The notes: generated from the letters alone by a model not told the origin. Counted from the stretch's first letter, positions 14,877-24,366 are shown. The stretch: 64,000 bases of DNA from Caulobacter rhizosphaerae (GCF_010977555.1 NZ_CP048815.1:2658501-2722500); one strand, 5' to 3'. Made by a program: numbers and translations.

Positions 14877-14958
14877 TTCCTCGTCCTTCGACAAGCTCAG
14901 GATGAGGAATTCCCGCCCTACCACTCGCCCTCATCCTCAGCCTGTCGAAGGACGAGGG
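14877..14958. repeat. REP-like inverted repeat, family A copy 1
   Basis: The left arm CCTCGTCCTTCGACAAGCTC continues with AGGATGAGG, and after about 20 bases the right arm reads CCCTCATCCTCAGCCTGTCG then AAGGACGAGG, the near-perfect reverse complement. GAATTCCTC/GAGGAATTC closes the left arm as its own hairpin. The same repeat lies at 43155-43243 and 50361-50463. These are probably REP/BIME-type elements between genes; here it fills most of the gap between the sigma cluster and panB. Confidence 0.85.
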
Positions 14959-15080
14959 CGGCGCCTCGACGCCAAACGCCTGACGGTCCACAGACCTGGG
15001 TCGCGGTCCGCCGGACTTTTCACTGATAATGTTGCGGCGCCGAACGATCTGGCGGAAAACGGCAGGCGTTTTTCGCTGGA

Positions 15081-15917
15081 GTGCTGATCCTGTCCGCCCA
15101 TCGTGAAGAGAAAGTCCGTCGCCTGGCGGCTCCCGACATCGCCGCGCGCAAGGGCGGCGAGCCCATCGTCTGCCTGACGGCCTACACCGCGCCGGTCGCC
15201 GCGGCCCTGGACGAGGCCTGCGACCTGCTGCTGGTCGGCGACTCGCTGGGGATGGTCGTCCACGGCCTGCCCAACACCGTCGGCGTGACGCTGGAGATGA
15301 TGATCCTGCATGGCCAGGCTGTGATGCGCGGCTCGCGCAAGGCCATGGTGGTGGTCGACATGCCGTTCGGCTCTTACGAGGGCGCGCCGGAGGAAGCCTA
15401 CGCCAATGCGGTGCGGATCATGAAGGAAACGGGCTGCCAGGCGGTCAAGGTCGAGAGCGGCCCCACCGTGCCCGCCACCATCGCCTACCTCGTACAGCGC
15501 GGCATTCCAGTCATGGGCCATGTCGGCCTGCGGCCCCAGGCGGTTCTGGTCGACGGCGGTTTCAAGGCCAAGGGCAAGGACGAAGCCGGACGGCTGAAGG
15601 TGCTGGAGGAGGCCCGCGCCACGGCGGAGGCCGGCGCCTTCGCCGTGGTCGTCGAAGGCGTGGCCGAGGGCCTGGCGCGCGACGTCACCGCCGCGATCTC
15701 GGTCCCGACCATCGGCATCGGCGCCTCGGCCGGCTGCGACGGCCAGATCCTGGTGGTCGACGACATGCTGGGGCTGTTCGACTGGGCGCCGAAGTTCGTG
15801 CGCCGCTACGCCGACCTGAAGGGCGAGATCGAGCGCGCCGCCGCCGACTACGCCCGCGACGTCAAGGCCCGCACCTTCCCCGGCGAGGCCGAGACCTACT
15901 ACGCCAAGAAGGGCTAG
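15081..15917 (+). CDS. panB: 3-methyl-2-oxobutanoate hydroxymethyltransferase
   Basis: First enzyme of pantothenate synthesis: transfers a hydroxymethyl group from 5,10-methylenetetrahydrofolate to 3-methyl-2-oxobutanoate, giving ketopantoate. It has 278 residues, the usual length. Visible family motifs are [28 protein letters not shown] (metal-binding Asp), VDMPFGSY (second metal Asp), [20 protein letters not shown] and [21 protein letters not shown]. The start appears to be GTG at 15081 with CTGGA just upstream. No other pan gene is adjacent. Confidence 0.95.
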   Translation: MLILSAHREEKVRRLAAPDIAARKGGEPIVCLTAYTAPVAAALDEACDLLLVGDSLGMVVHGLPNTVGVTLEMMILHGQAVMRGSRKAMVVVDMPFGSYEGAPEEAYANAVRIMKETGCQAVKVESGPTVPATIAYLVQRGIPVMGHVGLRPQAVLVDGGFKAKGKDEAGRLKVLEEARATAEAGAFAVVVEGVAEGLARDVTAAISVPTIGIGASAGCDGQILVVDDMLGLFDWAPKFVRRYADLKGEIERAAADYARDVKARTFPGEAETYYAKKG

Positions 15918-16094
15918 GACCAAGAAGAAGGGCGAAGGCGCCGGTTCCGCCCCGTTGCGGCTGGCCCGGACACGCTATAGGTTCGCCGCCTCGGTGGGTC
16001 CGCTCACCATGGTTTTCATTTCGCGTGTCGATTCCGGAGCGATCCGGCGTCGACGCCTCAGGGCGCTGTTTCGCCCTCTATCGGAGCCTCGTTC

Positions 16095-16853
16095 GTGGTC
16101 GATGTGTTTGACGAGGTCGAAGAGCAGCTGCGCTCCGACCGCTACAAGTCCCTCGCGCTGAAGTCGCTGCCCTGGCTGGGCGCGCTGGCCGCGGCGGCGG
16201 TTCTTGGCGTTGGCGGCTGGATGGGCTGGACCAGCTATCAGGAGAACCTGACCAACAAGGCCACGGAAGCTTACCAGGCGGCCCTGACCACCGGCCAGAA
16301 GTCAGGCCCGGTCGCGGCGTTCCCGGCGTTCGAGGCGATCTCCAAGACGGGCACGCCCGTCTACAAGGCCCTGGCCCTGCTGCAGATGGGCGGCGTGCGC
16401 CTGGAGCAGAACAAGACCGCCGAGGCGGTGGCCTATTTCGACCAAGCGGCCAAGCTTTCGCCCGATCCGGTGCTGGCCGACCTCGCCGGCCTCAATTCCG
16501 CCTTGGCGCTCATCGACACGGCTCCTTACAAAGACGTCGAGGCGAGGCTGACCCCGTTGATGGGCGAGAAGAGTCCCTATCGCGTGCAGGCGAAGGAAGC
16601 GCTGGCCTTCGCCAAGCTGCGGGCCGGCGACCTGGCCGGCGCGCGCGGCGACTTCCTGGTGCTGTCCAGCTCGCTCGACAACTCGTCCGACGAAATCCGC
16701 GAGCGGGCCCGCGGCGCCATGGCCATGATGGATTCCGGCTCCGCCAAGGACCTGCCGGCCGTCGTCAAGGCCGCCATGGCCCTGCCGCCGTCCGCCGCGC
16801 TCTCGCTCCCGACCGGCCCGCAGGCCGACGTCGCCCCCAATACCGCCCAATGA
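16095..16853 (+). CDS. YfgM-like tetratricopeptide-repeat membrane protein
   Basis: Protein of 252 residues: a cytosolic N-terminal segment (VFDEVEEQLRSDRYKSLALK), one membrane helix (LPWLGALAAAAVLGVGGWMGW) and a periplasmic TPR domain (AYQAALTTGQ; YKALALLQMGGVRLEQNKTA; AVAYFDQAAK). In E. coli the YfgM homologue associates with SecYEG and periplasmic chaperones and lies in the order yfgM - bamB - der, exactly as here. The GTG at 16095 is the start; the stop overlaps the BamB gene by four bases. The C-terminal region beyond about residue 215 is Ala/Pro-rich. Confidence 0.85.
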   Translation: MVDVFDEVEEQLRSDRYKSLALKSLPWLGALAAAAVLGVGGWMGWTSYQENLTNKATEAYQAALTTGQKSGPVAAFPAFEAISKTGTPVYKALALLQMGGVRLEQNKTAEAVAYFDQAAKLSPDPVLADLAGLNSALALIDTAPYKDVEARLTPLMGEKSPYRVQAKEALAFAKLRAGDLAGARGDFLVLSSSLDNSSDEIRERARGAMAMMDSGSAKDLPAVVKAAMALPPSAALSLPTGPQADVAPNTAQ

Positions 16854-18280
16854 GCCGACGCCCCATGACGACCAAGCGCTATCTGCTTCTCACCGCGATG
16901 ATGACCGCCGCGGTGTCGGTGGCGGGCTGTTCGACGATTTCCAAGCTCAACCCCTTCGACAAAAAGGAAGCCAACAAGACCCTGGCCACCCAGGGGCAGC
17001 GGATCTCGGTCATCGCCTTCGACCAGAAGGTCGAGCCGGCCGAAGCCCTGAAGGGCGCCGACTTCTTCCTGCCCGAGCCGACCGTCCAGGCCGACTGGCC
17101 GCTGCCGGGCGGCAACGCCGAGCAGTCGGTCGAGCACGTGGCGGCCGCCGCCAATTTCGACATCGCCTGGCGCAAGGGTTTTGGCCAGAAGGCCAACCGC
17201 AAGTATCACGTGACCGCGCCGCCGGTGGCCGCCGACGGCAAGATCTTCGTGATGGACGGCGAGGCTACCGTCAGCGCCATCGACGCCAAGAGCGGCTCGA
17301 CGATCTGGCGCAAGGACCTGCGTCCCGCCAAGGCGCCCGGCAAGAAGCGGGGCTTCTTCGGCATCGGCGGCAGCGCGGCCGACCGTACCGGCTTTGGCGG
17401 CGGCGTCGCCTACGCCAACGGCAAGCTCTATGTCTCGTCCGGCTTCCGCTTCGTGGCCCAGCTTGACGCCGCCACCGGCGCGGAAGCCTGGCGCCAGCAG
17501 ACCAGCACGCCGGTCCACGCCGCGCCCACCGTGGCCGACGGCCGGGTGTTCGTGATCTCGACCGACAACGAACTCTTGAGCTTCAACGCCGCCGACGGCG
17601 CGCCGGGCTGGACCTACCAGGCCCTGATCGAGCCGGCCCGCATCCTGGGGGCCACCAGCCCCGCCGTGAGCGGCGACACCGTCGTGGCCGGCTTCGCCTC
17701 GGGCGAACTGGTCGCCCTGCGCGCCAGCAACGGCAACGACTTGTGGAGCGAGGCGCTCAGCCGCGCCAGCCGCACCAACGCCCTGTCGGAAATCCGCGAC
17801 ATCGCCGGCCGCCCGGTGATCTTCAAGGGTGACGTCTTCGCCGTCAGCCACTCGGGCGTGTTCGCCGCGACCGACCTGCGCACGGGTCAGGCCCGCTGGA
17901 GCCTGCCGGTCACCGCCATCACCAGCCCCTGGGCTGCGGGCGACGTGGTCTTCGTGGTCGACAAGGCCGGCCAGGTGATCTGCGTCTCGCGCGAGGCCGG
18001 TCAGGTCTACTGGATCCGCGACCTCAACAACACCGACAAGCTGAGCAAGAAGCAGAAGAAGAAGCGCGCCAAGCACCCCGTCATCTGGTCGACCCCGATC
18101 CTGGCCTCGAACCGCCTGATCACCGTGTCGAGCGAAGGCCAGGCCGTGGCGCTGAACCCCAAGACCGGCGAAACGCTGAAGACGCTGAAGATTGGCCAGT
18201 CGGTCCTGCTGGGTCCGATCGCCATGGGCGATACGGTCTATCTGGCCACTGACGAGGCGGACCTGATCGCCATCCGCTAG
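16850..18280 (+). CDS. bamB: BamB-like outer-membrane assembly lipoprotein (PQQ-repeat propeller)
   Basis: Lipoprotein of 476 residues. The lipobox is VAGC (signal MTAAVSVAGCSTI), so the mature protein is acylated at Cys. The body has repeated PQQ-type beta-propeller blades with the W-x-x-D/T signatures: GSTIWRKDLR, TGAEAWRQQT, DGAPGWTYQA, GNDLWSEAL, GQARWSLPV, GQVYWIRDL. BamB supports the BAM complex in folding outer-membrane proteins. It starts inside the YfgM-like gene (ATGA) and is followed by a strong intrinsic terminator before der. Length is slightly above the E. coli protein because of a linker after the lipobox. Confidence 0.92.
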   Translation: MSRRPMTTKRYLLLTAMMTAAVSVAGCSTISKLNPFDKKEANKTLATQGQRISVIAFDQKVEPAEALKGADFFLPEPTVQADWPLPGGNAEQSVEHVAAAANFDIAWRKGFGQKANRKYHVTAPPVAADGKIFVMDGEATVSAIDAKSGSTIWRKDLRPAKAPGKKRGFFGIGGSAADRTGFGGGVAYANGKLYVSSGFRFVAQLDAATGAEAWRQQTSTPVHAAPTVADGRVFVISTDNELLSFNAADGAPGWTYQALIEPARILGATSPAVSGDTVVAGFASGELVALRASNGNDLWSEALSRASRTNALSEIRDIAGRPVIFKGDVFAVSHSGVFAATDLRTGQARWSLPVTAITSPWAAGDVVFVVDKAGQVICVSREAGQVYWIRDLNNTDKLSKKQKKKRAKHPVIWSTPILASNRLITVSSEGQAVALNPKTGETLKTLKIGQSVLLGPIAMGDTVYLATDEADLIAIR

Positions 18281-18321
18281 ACGTTTCCGGGTTTGCCCGG
18301 ATCCACAATTCGAGCGCCGCG

Positions 18322-18363
18322 AACCCGGGCTGGTCCTCACCAGTCCGGGTTTGTCGCTTTTGT
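18322..18363 (+). terminator. Intrinsic terminator after bamB
   Basis: The hairpin ACCCGG-G-CTGGT-CCTC-ACCAG-T-CCGGGT (18323-18351) is nearly perfect, with two stacked stems, and is followed by a U-rich stretch (TTGTCGCTTTT). It lies between bamB and der, so der may have its own promoter or rely on read-through. Confidence 0.7.
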
Positions 18364-18388
18364 CCCCGAAATCGACTAATCACAGCCC

Positions 18389-20158
18389 ATGCCTTTGAAA
18401 CTCGCCATCGTCGGCCGCCCCAATGTGGGCAAGTCGACCCTGTTCAACCGTCTGGCCGGCCGCAAGCTGGCCCTGGTCGATGACCAGCCCGGCGTCACCC
18501 GCGACCGCCGGTTCGCCCACGGCCGCCTGGGCGACCTGGACCTCGAACTGATCGACACCGCCGGCTTCGAGGACGTCACCGACGAAAGCCTGGAGGCGCG
18601 GATGCGCGCCCAGACCGAGCTGGCGATCGACGAGGCCGACGTCAGCCTGCTGGTGTTCGACGCCCGCGAGGGCTTGACGCCGCTGGACCGGATCTTCGCC
18701 GAGATCCTGCGCAAGCGGAACAAGCCGGTGCTGGTGGCGGCCAACAAGTCCGAAGGCAAGGCCGGCGACCACGGCGCGGCCGAGGCCAATGTCCTGGGCC
18801 TGGGCGAGCCGATCCAGATCAGCGGCGAGCACGGCGAGGGCATGGCCGAGCTTTATGCGGCCTTGCTGTCCGTCGCGCCGGAAGAGCTGCAGACCGACCA
18901 CGACGAGTTGGACGACGACAAGCCGATCAAGATCGCCATCGTCGGCCGTCCCAACGCCGGCAAGTCGACCCTGATCAACCGCCTGATCGGCGAGCAGCGC
19001 CTGCTGACCGGCCCGGAAGCCGGCATCACCCGCGATTCCATCTCGGTCGACTGGGACTGGGGCGGGCGCAAGGTGCGGCTGGTCGACACCGCCGGCCTGC
19101 GCAAGAAGGCCAAGGTCAACGAGAAGCTCGAAAAGCTCTCGACCGGCGACACCATCCGCTCGATCACCTTCGCCGAGGTCGTCCTGCTGGTGATGGACGC
19201 CACCCATCCGTTCGAGACCCAGGACCTGCAGATCGCCGACCTGGCCGAGCGGGAAGGGCGCTGCGTGGTCTTCGTGCTGGCCAAGTGGGACCTGGTCGAG
19301 GATCCCGGCGCGACCCTCAAGGGTTTCATTGAGCACGCCGAGCGCATGCTGCCCCAGCTGCGGGGCACGCCCGTGATCGCGCTGTCGGGCGAGACCGGCA
19401 AGGGCGTGGAACGGCTGATGCCGGCCGTGCTCAAGAGCCACAAGGACTGGTCGACCAAGGTCAAGACCCGCGACCTGAACGACTGGCTGCAGATGGCCAT
19501 GCAGCGCCACCCGCCGCCCAGCGTCGGCGGCAAGCGCATCAAGCCCAAGTACATGGCCCAGACCAAGGCCCGCCCGCCGACCTTCGTGCTGTTCTCCAGC
19601 CGCGCCGACCAGATGCCCGAGCAGTATCGGCGCTACCTGATCAACAGCCTGCGCGAGAGCTTCGACCTGCCCGGCGTGCCGCTGCGCATCACCCTGAAGT
19701 CCGGCGCCAACCCCTATGCCGAGGGCGAGGCCAAGGGCCACTCCGGCAAGGGCAAGCGGGAGTTCGAGCGCAAGGAACGCGAGAAGGAGCGGATCCGCGC
19801 CTCGCGCAACACCGTCAAGAAGTCGGTGCGCGTCGCCGAAGCCGCGGCCGCCGCCGCCGCCCAGGCCGCGGGCCTGCCCGTCCCGGCCCCGAGCGCCGGC
19901 AAGCCCGCCTCGAAGGCGTCCAAGGCGCCCAAGCCCGCCGAGATCGCCGCGGCGCCAGCCGTCGAGCCGGGCAAGGCGGCGGTCAAGTCAGTCAAGAAGC
20001 AGGGGCCCCGGGCCCAGAAGAAGTCGACCACGCCCAGCTACAAGGTCGGTTTTAAGGCCGCGGGCGGCAAGGCGGCCGGCTCCAAGACCGCGGCGCGTCG
20101 CCCCGTGGCCGGCGCCCGCACCGTGCGCGGCAACAAGGCGCCGCCGAAGGGACGCTGA
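18389..20158 (+). CDS. der: Ribosome assembly GTPase Der (EngA) with a long basic tail
   Basis: Essential GTPase for 50S subunit maturation with two GTP-binding domains in tandem: G1 IVGRPNVGKST with G3 DTAGFED and G4 NKSE, and a second G1 IVGRPNAGKST with G3 DTAGLRK and G4 AKWD, then the KH-like domain (LNDWLQMAMQRHPPP; IKPKYMAQTKARPPTFVLF). The protein has 589 residues; the usual length is about 440-490. The excess is a C-terminal tail from about residue 455, rich in Lys, Ala and Pro with no evident fold, probably RNA-binding. It follows the yfgM-bamB pair as in E. coli. Confidence 0.96.
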   Translation: MPLKLAIVGRPNVGKSTLFNRLAGRKLALVDDQPGVTRDRRFAHGRLGDLDLELIDTAGFEDVTDESLEARMRAQTELAIDEADVSLLVFDAREGLTPLDRIFAEILRKRNKPVLVAANKSEGKAGDHGAAEANVLGLGEPIQISGEHGEGMAELYAALLSVAPEELQTDHDELDDDKPIKIAIVGRPNAGKSTLINRLIGEQRLLTGPEAGITRDSISVDWDWGGRKVRLVDTAGLRKKAKVNEKLEKLSTGDTIRSITFAEVVLLVMDATHPFETQDLQIADLAEREGRCVVFVLAKWDLVEDPGATLKGFIEHAERMLPQLRGTPVIALSGETGKGVERLMPAVLKSHKDWSTKVKTRDLNDWLQMAMQRHPPPSVGGKRIKPKYMAQTKARPPTFVLFSSRADQMPEQYRRYLINSLRESFDLPGVPLRITLKSGANPYAEGEAKGHSGKGKREFERKEREKERIRASRNTVKKSVRVAEAAAAAAAQAAGLPVPAPSAGKPASKASKAPKPAEIAAAPAVEPGKAAVKSVKKQGPRAQKKSTTPSYKVGFKAAGGKAAGSKTAARRPVAGARTVRGNKAPPKGR

Positions 20159-20201
20159 GTCGCTCTGGAACGGCGGCGTGGGCGGGGCCATTTCCGATGG
20201 C

Positions 20202-20771
20202 ATGGACCCGCGACAAGCCAGCCTGTTCGACGACCCCGCGCCGGGACCGCCCGGCTTCGCCTACCGGCCCGAGGTGATCGACCGGGACGAGGAAGCCGCG
20301 CTGGCCGAGGCCTTTGCCGGGCTCGACCTGCGGGCTTTCGAGATGCGGGGCTATGTGGCTCGACGCCGCGTGGCTTCGTTCGGCCGGCGCTATGAAGGGG
20401 CGGGGCCGGGGCTGGAGGATGGTCCGCCGATCCCGGACTTCCTGCTGGCCTTGCGCCGCAAGGCGGCGGCGTTCGCCGGTCTGACGCCGGACGAACTGGT
20501 TCACGCCCTGATCAATGAATATCCGCCCGGCGCGCCGATCGGCTGGCATCGCGACAGGCCAGCATTCGGACGGGTCGTCGGGTTCTCGCTGTTATCGCCG
20601 TGCGTCATGCGCTTTCGACGACCGCGCGAGGCGAGGTGGGAGCGGCGCTCCCTGACCTTGGAGCCACGCTCGGCCTATGGGCTGGCGGGGGAAGCCCGGT
20701 CGGTCTGGGAGCACAGCATCCCGCCGGTCGAGGCCCTGCGCTACTCGATCACCTTTCGCACCCTGGCCTAG
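20202..20771 (+). CDS. AlkB-like 2-oxoglutarate/Fe(II) dioxygenase
   Basis: Alpha-ketoglutarate-dependent dioxygenase of 189 residues in the AlkB family, which removes alkyl groups from nucleic acid bases. The key segments are present: the [16 protein letters not shown] iron motif (HxD), [12 protein letters not shown], and [17 protein letters not shown] with the distal His and the Arg residues that bind 2-oxoglutarate. It begins with a short N-terminal region ([19 protein letters not shown]). The start at the ATG 20202 is chosen; no clear ribosome site. The stop codon shares the palindrome CTAG (20768-20771) with the stop of the convergent chemoreceptor gene. Confidence 0.88.
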   Translation: MDPRQASLFDDPAPGPPGFAYRPEVIDRDEEAALAEAFAGLDLRAFEMRGYVARRRVASFGRRYEGAGPGLEDGPPIPDFLLALRRKAAAFAGLTPDELVHALINEYPPGAPIGWHRDRPAFGRVVGFSLLSPCVMRFRRPREARWERRSLTLEPRSAYGLAGEARSVWEHSIPPVEALRYSITFRTLA

Positions 20772-22258
20772 AATTCTTCCCATTCCGGCGCGACCGCGGC
20801 GTTGGATCCCGGACGCATCTGGGGAACGGCGCGGGTCGTGGGGCGGGGGGCTTCAACCGCGCGGGCCGTGGCGGTCGGACGCCCGGAGCGACGAGCGGCG
20901 TCGCCGGTCTGGAAGCGCGACACCAGCTCGGCCAGCGCGCCGGACTCGGAGCGCATGTTGGAGGCCGCGGCCGTGGCCTGCTCGACCATGGCGGCGTTCT
21001 GCTGCGTCACCTGGTCCATCTGGTTGACGGCGGAATTGACCTGGTTGAGGCCGGTGGCCTGTTCCTGCGAGGACTGGGCGATCCCGGAGATCAGGGTGTC
21101 GATCTCGGCCACCTTGCCGACGATGCCGCTCAGCGCCTGGCCCGTGTCGCCGACCAGCTGGACGCCGCGCGCCACCTGAGACGTGCTGTTGGCGATCAGG
21201 GTCTTGATCTCCTTGGCCGCTTCGGCCGAGCGTTGGGCCAGGGCCCGGACTTCCTGGGCCACGACGGCGAAGCCGCGGCCGGCGTCGCCGGCGCGGGCGG
21301 CCTCGACCCCCGCGTTCAGGGCCAGGAGGTTGGTCTGGAAGGCGATCTCGTCGATGACGCCGATGATCTGGGTGATCTGCCCCGAGCTTTGCTCGATCTC
21401 GCCCATGGCGGCGACCGCGTCCCGCACGACCTCGCCGGAGCGGGCGGCCTGCTGGCGGGCGCTGGACGCGGCGGTCGAGGCCTCTTTGGCTCCGGCGGCG
21501 CTGCGGCGGACGGTGGCGGTGATCTCGTCCAGGGCGGCGGCGGTTTCCTCCAGCGAGGCGGCTTGCTGCTCCGTGCGGCGCGACAGGTCGTCCGAGGCCG
21601 AGGCGATCTCGTCGGAACTGGCGCGCAGCCCCTCGGTGGAGTCGACGATCTGGCTCATCGCCGAGCGCAAGCTGTCGACGGCGGCGTTGAAGTCTTCCTT
21701 GATCGGCAGGAAGCGGCCTTCGAAGGTCTCGGTGATCCGGGCGGTCAGGTCGCCGGCCGCCAGGCGCTTGAGATAGGTGGCCAGCGAGCAGACGACGGCG
21801 CTCTGCTCGGCCTCGGCCTGCCGGCGTTTCTCGTTGTCGATGCGCTCCAGCTCGGCCTGGGTGATGTCGACAGCGAACTTGATGACCTTGCAGGGCTTGC
21901 CGGCGGCATCGAAGATCGGGTTGTAGTTGCCCTGGATCCAGACGTCCTTGCCGCCCTTGCCCACGCGCTGGAACTTGTCGGAAAAGAACTCGCCGCTCGC
22001 CAGGCTGGCCCAGAAGGCCTTGTACTCGGCGCTGCGCCCATAGGCCGGATTCACGAACATCTCGTGGTGGCGGCCGACGATTTCGTCCAACGAATAGCCG
22101 ACGGTGTCGAGGAAGTTCTTGTTGGCCGTGATGATCGTGCCATCCAGCTGGAACTCGATCATCGCCTGGGAGCGATCGATCGCCGCGACGGTGGCCTCAA
22201 GATCCGCGAGCCTCTGAGCCGCCTTAGGGTCAGGACGTTTGGTCGAAAACAGCGACAT
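20768..22258 (-). CDS. Soluble PAS-containing methyl-accepting chemotaxis protein
   Basis: Cytosolic chemoreceptor of 496 residues with no membrane helices. Order: a short N-terminal coil, one PAS domain (about 20-140; [45 protein letters not shown]), a HAMP-like link ([10 protein letters not shown]), then the long signalling coiled coil with the hairpin tip region ([19 protein letters not shown] continuing with GVEAARAG) that contacts CheA/CheW. The C-terminus is PEWEEF, a CheR/CheB-docking-type pentapeptide. The PAS may bind haem or flavin and sense redox or oxygen, which cannot be read from sequence alone. ATG 22258 follows GGGGGA; an upstream ATG at 22387 would cover the promoter palindrome and is not preferred. 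Confidence 0.9.
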   Translation of the reverse strand: MSLFSTKRPDPKAAQRLADLEATVAAIDRSQAMIEFQLDGTIITANKNFLDTVGYSLDEIVGRHHEMFVNPAYGRSAEYKAFWASLASGEFFSDKFQRVGKGGKDVWIQGNYNPIFDAAGKPCKVIKFAVDITQAELERIDNEKRRQAEAEQSAVVCSLATYLKRLAAGDLTARITETFEGRFLPIKEDFNAAVDSLRSAMSQIVDSTEGLRASSDEIASASDDLSRRTEQQAASLEETAAALDEITATVRRSAAGAKEASTAASSARQQAARSGEVVRDAVAAMGEIEQSSGQITQIIGVIDEIAFQTNLLALNAGVEAARAGDAGRGFAVVAQEVRALAQRSAEAAKEIKTLIANSTSQVARGVQLVGDTGQALSGIVGKVAEIDTLISGIAQSSQEQATGLNQVNSAVNQMDQVTQQNAAMVEQATAAASNMRSESGALAELVSRFQTGDAARRSGRPTATARAVEAPRPTTRAVPQMRPGSNAAVAPEWEEF

Positions 22259-22571
22259 GGATGCATTCCCCCGAGGGAGCGCCCAATCGAAGGTTTTCCC
22301 CGCACGTGAAACGTGCGTCGGCGGCGTTGAGGAGAGGTTAACCTTGGCGCTTGCGACTACACGTGATGCTGCGGCAGTTTGGCGCAAGTCAATCTATGGG
22401 CGCGGTTCTCCGGGGGGAGGCGCAGACCTGCTCGTACGCCACAAGGCGCGGACATCGTGTCGTTAATCGTCCAAAAGTCGACACGCGGCTTGCCGGCCAC
22501 CTGGAATGTGAAGGCCTCCGGGGAGAGCGTTCGCCAAGTTAAACATCAACGACAGAACGAGAGTGGCGCCG
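22259..22571. other. 313-bp gap upstream of the chemoreceptor gene
   Basis: Non-coding stretch between the chemoreceptor start and the 3' end of the SDR gene, both on the minus strand. It contains the palindrome CGCACGT-GAA-ACGTGCG at 22301-22317 and is a little less GC-rich near 22330-22560. Promoter elements for the chemoreceptor should be here, but I could not place -35/-10 boxes with confidence. Confidence 0.5.
22301..22317. promoter_or_regulatory. Palindrome in the chemoreceptor promoter/leader region
   Basis: CGCACGT (22301-22307) and ACGTGCG (22311-22317) form a perfect inverted repeat around GAA, 43 bp upstream of the chemoreceptor start codon. A second partial ACACGTGATG lies at about 22357-22366. 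It could be a repressor site or an mRNA hairpin in the 5' leader. Confidence 0.4.
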
Positions 22572-23324
22572 TCAGCCGACGCTGGCGGACTCCTGGCCAC
22601 GTTCCTTGAACCGCACCACGCCCTTGGGCGGCTCACGATCGGGACGCGACAGGTCGACGATCAACGGGACGATGGTCTCGGGCGCGGGCACGGTCTGGGG
22701 ATCCTCGCCGGGGAAGGCGCCGGCTCGCATGCGGGTGCGCATGGCGCCGGGATCGACGCAGACAGCGCGCACCGTGGTGTTCTCCATCTCGTCGTCATAG
22801 CAGCCCACAATGGCCTCCAGCCCAGCCTTCGAGGCCGCATAGCCGCCCCAAAAAGCCCGGTGGGTTTTGGCGAGGCTGCTGGTCAGGAAGATGGCCCGGC
22901 CGGCCTCGGCGCGGCGCAGCAGCGGGTCCATGGACCGGATCAGACGCCAGTTGGCCGTCAGGTTGGTGGCCATGATCATGTCCCAGCCCTTGGGGTCCAG
23001 GTGACCCACGGGCGTCAGGGCGCCCAGCACGCCGGCGGCCCCCACCAGGACGTCAAGCTTGCCGTAGCGCTCGTAGAGGGCCGCGCCCAGCTGGTCCAGG
23101 CCGTCGGGCTCGCGCAGGTCCAGGGGGACCAGGGTGGCGTGCTCCGCGGTGGCGGCGAAGATCGCATCGTCGAGCGCCTCCAGGGCGCCTTGAGTGCGCC
23201 CCACCGCCACCACGTGGGCGCCGGCCTGGGCCAGGCCCAGCGCGATAGCCTCGCCGATCCCGCGGGTGGCGCCGGTCACGAGGGCGATGCGGCCGGCCAG
23301 CGGCTTTTCGGAGTCGGAAGTCAT
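22572..23324 (-). CDS. Short-chain dehydrogenase/reductase
   Basis: Classical SDR of 250 residues with a Rossmann nucleotide site TGATRGIGEAIALGLAQAG, the NNAG-equivalent motif degenerated to GAAGVLGA, the catalytic Ser in LTSSLAKT and YxxxK in YAASKAG. The VDPGAMRTRMR segment closes the active site. Arg in the first glycine loop region and VVAVGRTQG suggest NADP(H) preference, inferred. The C-terminus (PDREPPKGVVRFKERGQ) is charged. Substrate unknown. It lies 43 bases upstream of the transport gene at 23367 in opposite order on the same strand, possibly an operon. Confidence 0.88.
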   Translation of the reverse strand: MTSDSEKPLAGRIALVTGATRGIGEAIALGLAQAGAHVVAVGRTQGALEALDDAIFAATAEHATLVPLDLREPDGLDQLGAALYERYGKLDVLVGAAGVLGALTPVGHLDPKGWDMIMATNLTANWRLIRSMDPLLRRAEAGRAIFLTSSLAKTHRAFWGGYAASKAGLEAIVGCYDDEMENTTVRAVCVDPGAMRTRMRAGAFPGEDPQTVPAPETIVPLIVDLSRPDREPPKGVVRFKERGQESASVG

Positions 23325-23366
23325 GGGCGGGTTCTAGGGGTTAAGCAGAGCGATGGAAACCGCCGA

Positions 23367-24350
23367 TCAGGCCTCGTCCGCCGGCCGCGCGCCATAGCGC
23401 TGGGCGATCACCGAGCAGGCCATCAGCTGGATCTGGTGGAACAGCATCAGCGGCAGGACCAGGATGCCGGCCGTGGCCCCGGGGAACAGGATGCCGGCCA
23501 TAGGCACGCCGGTGGCCAGGCTCTTCTTGGAGCCGCAGAACACGATGGCCACCTCGTCGGGCTTGGAGAAGCCCAGGGCCCGCGAGCCGAACACCGTGGC
23601 GGCCATGACAACGGCCAGCAGCGCGGCGCAAACCGCCAGCAGCAGGAACAGTTCGGGAATCGAGACGATCTTCCAGATGCCGCCGACCACGGCGGCGCTG
23701 AACGCCGAATAGACCACCAGCAGGATCGAACCGCGGTCCACCTGGCCCACCAGAGCCTTGTGCTTCTCGATCCAGGGGCCGACCCAGGGCCGCAACAGCT
23801 GGCCGGCTACGAACGGAACCAGAAGCTGGACGACGATCGACTGGACCGAGTCCCAGCCGCCCACGTCGCCATGAGCCTGCATCAGCACGCCCACCAGCAC
23901 CGGCGTCAGGAAGATGCCCAGCAGGTTCGAGGCCGAGGCCGCGCAGACGGCGGCGGCCACATTGCCCCGGCCGATCGAGGTGAAGGCGATCGACGACTGC
24001 ACGGTCGAGGGCAGGCAGCACAGGAACAGCATGCCGCTCGACAGGGTGGGCGACAGCACGCCGGATCGGCTGATCAGCAGGCCCAGAGCCGGGAACAGTA
24101 CGAAGGTGAAGGCCAGAATCGTCAGGTGCAGGCGCCAGTGGGTCAGGCCCGCGACCACGGCTTCGCGCGACAGCTTGGCGCCGTGCAGGAAGAACAGCAG
24201 GGCGATGGCGATCTTGACCACCCAGCCGACGATCATCGCCGCCTCGCCGCGCACCGGCAGCACCGAGGCCAGCACGACCATGCCGAACAAGGCCAGGATG
24301 TAGCCGTCGATCTTCAGCTTGGCGAGGAGGTCTTTGAGCAAACGCGGCAT
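23367..24350 (-). CDS. SBF-like (bile acid:sodium symporter family, YfeH type) transporter
   Basis: Membrane protein of 327 residues with about nine to ten hydrophobic helices, of the SBF-like/YfeH type. The helix 3 region ALLFFLHGAKLSREAVVAGL and the CCLPSTVQSSIAFTSIGRGN segment (helix-break motif of the SBF fold) are diagnostic; KSLATGVPMAG is the second crossing motif. Members move organic anions, often with Na+; the substrate is not known. The start is ATG at 24350. The 125-bp gap upstream of it (to purF) holds a repeat. Confidence 0.88.
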   Translation of the reverse strand: MPRLLKDLLAKLKIDGYILALFGMVVLASVLPVRGEAAMIVGWVVKIAIALLFFLHGAKLSREAVVAGLTHWRLHLTILAFTFVLFPALGLLISRSGVLSPTLSSGMLFLCCLPSTVQSSIAFTSIGRGNVAAAVCAASASNLLGIFLTPVLVGVLMQAHGDVGGWDSVQSIVVQLLVPFVAGQLLRPWVGPWIEKHKALVGQVDRGSILLVVYSAFSAAVVGGIWKIVSIPELFLLLAVCAALLAVVMAATVFGSRALGFSKPDEVAIVFCGSKKSLATGVPMAGILFPGATAGILVLPLMLFHQIQLMACSVIAQRYGARPADEA

Positions 24351-24366
24351 CCTTGCGGCGACGCCT

